From positions 1-16,058 of the forward strand of contig JBDNGQ010000016.1 of the NCBI GenBank assembly GCA_041689205.1: 16,058 bases of DNA, in the 5' to 3' direction. Under the pieces are notes generated by a model. That model ran no database searches and had not been told where the DNA came from. It saw nothing but the letters and a program-made list of their open reading frames with translations. This stretch comes from JAVVEG01 sp041689205 (GTDB taxonomy: Bacteria > Pseudomonadota > Gammaproteobacteria > Pseudomonadales > Pseudohongiellaceae). Position numbers and translations under genes: made by a program. Each line of letters begins with the position of its first letter. Position 1 is the stretch's first letter. Shown in pieces: positions 14,403 to 16,058 of this stretch.

Positions 14403-15865
14403 CCTGGGAGCAGATATCACTGTTGCTGCCCATCATCCTTGTCAGCGCAGCGGCCGTGTTGACCATGCTGATGATCGCGGTAAAGCGCAGTCATGCAATG
14501 AGTTGCCTGATGACTGCACTTGGTCTCGCGCTGGCTCTCGTGAGCCTGTTCGCCGTGGCTCCCGTGCTGCAGCAGCAGGTAACGCCGCTGCTGCTGATCG
14601 ATGCATTCAACGGCTTTTTTACCGCGCTGATTTTGCTGACCGCAATCTTCATCACCCTGTTCAGCTACCCCTACATGAGCAATCTCGAGCAGCCGCAGGA
14701 GTTCTACCTGTTGATCAGCCTGGCGACGCTGGGCGCTCTGGTCATGGCAGGAAGCAATCACTTCGTCAGCGCGTTCCTTGGCATCGAAATTCTCAGCGTA
14801 AGTCTGTATGGCATGATTGCCTACCCATTGCACCGGCCAGTGGCCGCGCAATATCCCCTGGAAGCAAGCATCAAGTACCTGGTTCTGTCGGCAGTATCAA
14901 CTGGATTTATTCTGTTTGGCCTGGCGCTGCTATACGCACAAACGGGCACGCTCTCGTTCAGCAGCATCACTGCCCTGGCGGCCGATGCGGCGACAGGACC
15001 TGGAAGCGCCTATTTCGGTGTCGCCTCAGTGCTGATACTTGCAGGCTTCGCGTTCAAACTATCGCTGGTGCCATTCCACTTGTGGACGCCCGACGTGTAT
15101 GAGGGCTCGCCCCTGCCGGCAACAGCCTTCCTGGCAACCATCGGCAAAGCGGCAATGGTCGCGTTGTTGGTGCGGTTTCTGCTGCTGACAGACATCGCAG
15201 GCACGGAGACCGCCGTGACAGTAATTGCCGTGCTTGCCGCTGCCTCGATTCTGGCTGGCAATCTGCTGGCGCTCCTGCAGTCGAATCTCAAACGCCTGCT
15301 GGCCTATTCATCGGTTGCGCATATGGGCTATCTGCTGATTGCGCTAATCGGCATGGATGCTTCGGCAGATGCCATCGGGCAGGAAGCGATACTGTTCTAC
15401 CTGTCCGCTTATGTACTGACGACGATGGGAGCCTTCGGCGTGATGATGCTGGTCTCGGACAGCGGCCACGAGCGGGACCACCTGAACCATTATCAGGGCC
15501 TGTTCTGGCGTAGTCCGTGGCTGGCCACGGTGTTCACTGCAATGCTGCTCTCACTGGCCGGCATTCCGTTGACTGTCGGCTTTATCGGCAAATTCTATAT
15601 TGTCGTTGCCATTGTCGAGAATGGCTTGTGGTGGCTGCTTGCCGCGCTGGTTACCGGCAGCGGTATCGGGCTGTACTACTATCTTCGTGTCATCTACAGG
15701 ATGTTGATGCCGCTCACCGATACAATGGATCTGCCAGAAGTGTCACTAAGGGATTTCGTGCCGCATGCTCTGCTGTTCGCGCTGCTGCTGGGTGTAATCA
15801 TACTTGGCGTGGCGCCTGGTATCTTAATCGATCATCTTGCCGAAGTGGCGCAAAGCATGAACTAA
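14399..15865 (+). CDS. nuoN: NADH-quinone oxidoreductase subunit N (antiporter-like)
   Basis: NuoN is the third antiporter-like subunit, nearest NuoK. The 488-residue protein (E. coli 485) has about 14 hydrophobic helices. It shows the expected residues: Glu130 (FLGIEILSVSLYG), Lys159 (EASIKYLVLSA), Lys220 (AGFAFKLSLVPFHLWTPDVY) and Lys250 (TIGKAAMVALL). GGGAGGAG at 14384-14391 is a strong ribosome site seven bases before the ATG, which overlaps the nuoM stop. It is the last gene of the operon. Its TAA stop is part of the tetranucleotide CTAA that immediately precedes an insertion-sequence-like repeat, so the repeat begins at the stop codon without truncating the protein. Confidence 0.97.
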   Translation: MTWEQISLLLPIILVSAAAVLTMLMIAVKRSHAMSCLMTALGLALALVSLFAVAPVLQQQVTPLLLIDAFNGFFTALILLTAIFITLFSYPYMSNLEQPQEFYLLISLATLGALVMAGSNHFVSAFLGIEILSVSLYGMIAYPLHRPVAAQYPLEASIKYLVLSAVSTGFILFGLALLYAQTGTLSFSSITALAADAATGPGSAYFGVASVLILAGFAFKLSLVPFHLWTPDVYEGSPLPATAFLATIGKAAMVALLVRFLLLTDIAGTETAVTVIAVLAAASILAGNLLALLQSNLKRLLAYSSVAHMGYLLIALIGMDASADAIGQEAILFYLSAYVLTTMGAFGVMMLVSDSGHERDHLNHYQGLFWRSPWLATVFTAMLLSLAGIPLTVGFIGKFYIVVAIVENGLWWLLAALVTGSGIGLYYYLRVIYRMLMPLTDTMDLPEVSLRDFVPHALLFALLLGVIILGVAPGILIDHLAEVAQSMN

Positions 15866-15868
15866 GAC

Positions 15869-15909
15869 GCCTCTGAATAACTCTATGGGCACTCTGGCCT
15901 GCAGCCGAT
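15869..15909 (+). repeat. 41-bp direct repeat, copy 1 (IS5-type end-like)
   Basis: The copy begins GCCTCTGAATAACTC and ends GGCCTGCAGCCGAT. It matches copy 2 (15927-15967) at 39 of 41 positions, with a 58-bp period. It is preceded by CTAA (15862-15865), which includes the nuoN stop. Outward of GCCTCTGAATAACTC the three bases are GAC. CTAA fits the YTAR target of IS5-family elements, whose ends (from memory) begin like GGAAGGTGCGAATAAG. No complete element is present at this copy. Confidence 0.7.
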
Positions 15910-15926
15910 GATTCCTTCCCTAGGGA

Positions 15927-15967
15927 GCCTCTGAATAACTCTATGGTCACTCTGGCCTTCAGCCGAT
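15927..15967 (+). repeat. 41-bp direct repeat, copy 2 (IS5-type end-like)
   Basis: This is the second copy, preceded by GGA and by CTAG inside the 10-bp palindrome TCCCTAGGGA (15917-15926). Read as an end, GGAGCCTCTGAATAACTC after CTAG resembles an IS5-type terminus after its YTAR target. Unlike copy 1 it continues into the inverted-repeat block starting at 15954. The mobile-element reading is an inference, but the repeat itself is plain. Confidence 0.7.
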
Positions 15968-16049
15968 TTCGCTGGCAAGGCGCACTTGCGCCGGCATGCG
16001 TCCGCCTGTCAAGCAAGGGCAACGCAGCCAGCGGGATCGGCTGAAGGCC
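15954..16049. repeat. 22-bp imperfect inverted repeat enclosing 52 bp (large stem-loop)
   Basis: The left arm at 15954-15975 (GGCCTTCAGCCGATTTCGCTGG) and the right arm at 16028-16049 pair at 20 of 22 positions. The only mismatches are TT opposite GG in the middle. A smaller hairpin, GGCGC / GCGCC with loop ACTT, lies within the loop at 15979-15992. A short stem GCCC / GGGC around CTTC touches the window edge (16047-16058). It could act as a transcription terminator for nuo, or be the body of a dispersed repeat or small non-autonomous element. No protein-coding gene is credible in it. Confidence 0.7.
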
Positions 16050-16058
16050 CCTTCGGGC

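Noticed and set aside
15798..16022. Minus-strand 74-codon frame across the terminal repeats
   Set aside because: Its sequence is dictated by the repeats and by the nuoN complement, with no ribosome site; judged non-coding.

Overview
The window carries one complete, intact NADH:quinone oxidoreductase (respiratory complex I) operon with 13 genes in the order nuoA-B-CD-E-F-G-H-I-J-K-L-M-N, all on the + strand. It occupies about 1031 to 15865. Upstream lie a small CBS-domain gene and the edge of an insertion sequence. Downstream lie repeated, insertion-sequence-like DNA.

Organism: nuoC and nuoD are fused, NuoG is large (966 residues) with the extra N7 cluster cysteines, and the 13 genes follow the Escherichia coli order. 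This is the 'E. coli-type' complex I of gammaproteobacteria and some betaproteobacteria. The moderately GC-rich coding DNA and ubiquitous ATGA overlaps fit a proteobacterium. I have a weak impression of an ammonia oxidiser such as Nitrosospira, but no marker gene here proves the genus.

Layout: (1) Positions 1-140 are the end of an insertion sequence. It shows the first 20 codons of a minus-strand transposase running off the left edge, and two 20-bp tandem copies of a terminal motif. (2) Positions 141-704 hold a likely promoter with small palindromes and a two-CBS-domain protein gene. (3) Positions 705-1030 are an AT-rich non-coding leader that presumably holds the nuo promoter. (4) Positions 1031-15865 are the nuo operon. 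(5) Positions 15866-16058 are two 41-bp direct repeats (39/41 identical) resembling IS5-type ends. The second one leads into a 22-bp imperfect inverted repeat enclosing about 50 bp.

How the genes work together: NuoE, NuoF and NuoG form the NADH-oxidising arm (FMN and clusters N1a, N3, N1b, N4, N5, N7). NuoB, NuoCD and NuoI carry electrons through N6a, N6b and N2 to quinone at the NuoH interface. NuoA, H, J, K, L, M and N form the proton-pumping membrane arm. Nearly every junction is an ATGA, TAATG or short overlap, so the block should be translated as one coupled unit. No accessory or unknown gene is inserted in it. The operon is largely canonical. The main oddities are a 12-bp periodic tandem repeat inside nuoG, the insertion-sequence-like repeats touching the nuoN stop codon, and a six-codon mini-ORF bridging nuoK and nuoL. 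I found no convincing new multi-gene system.
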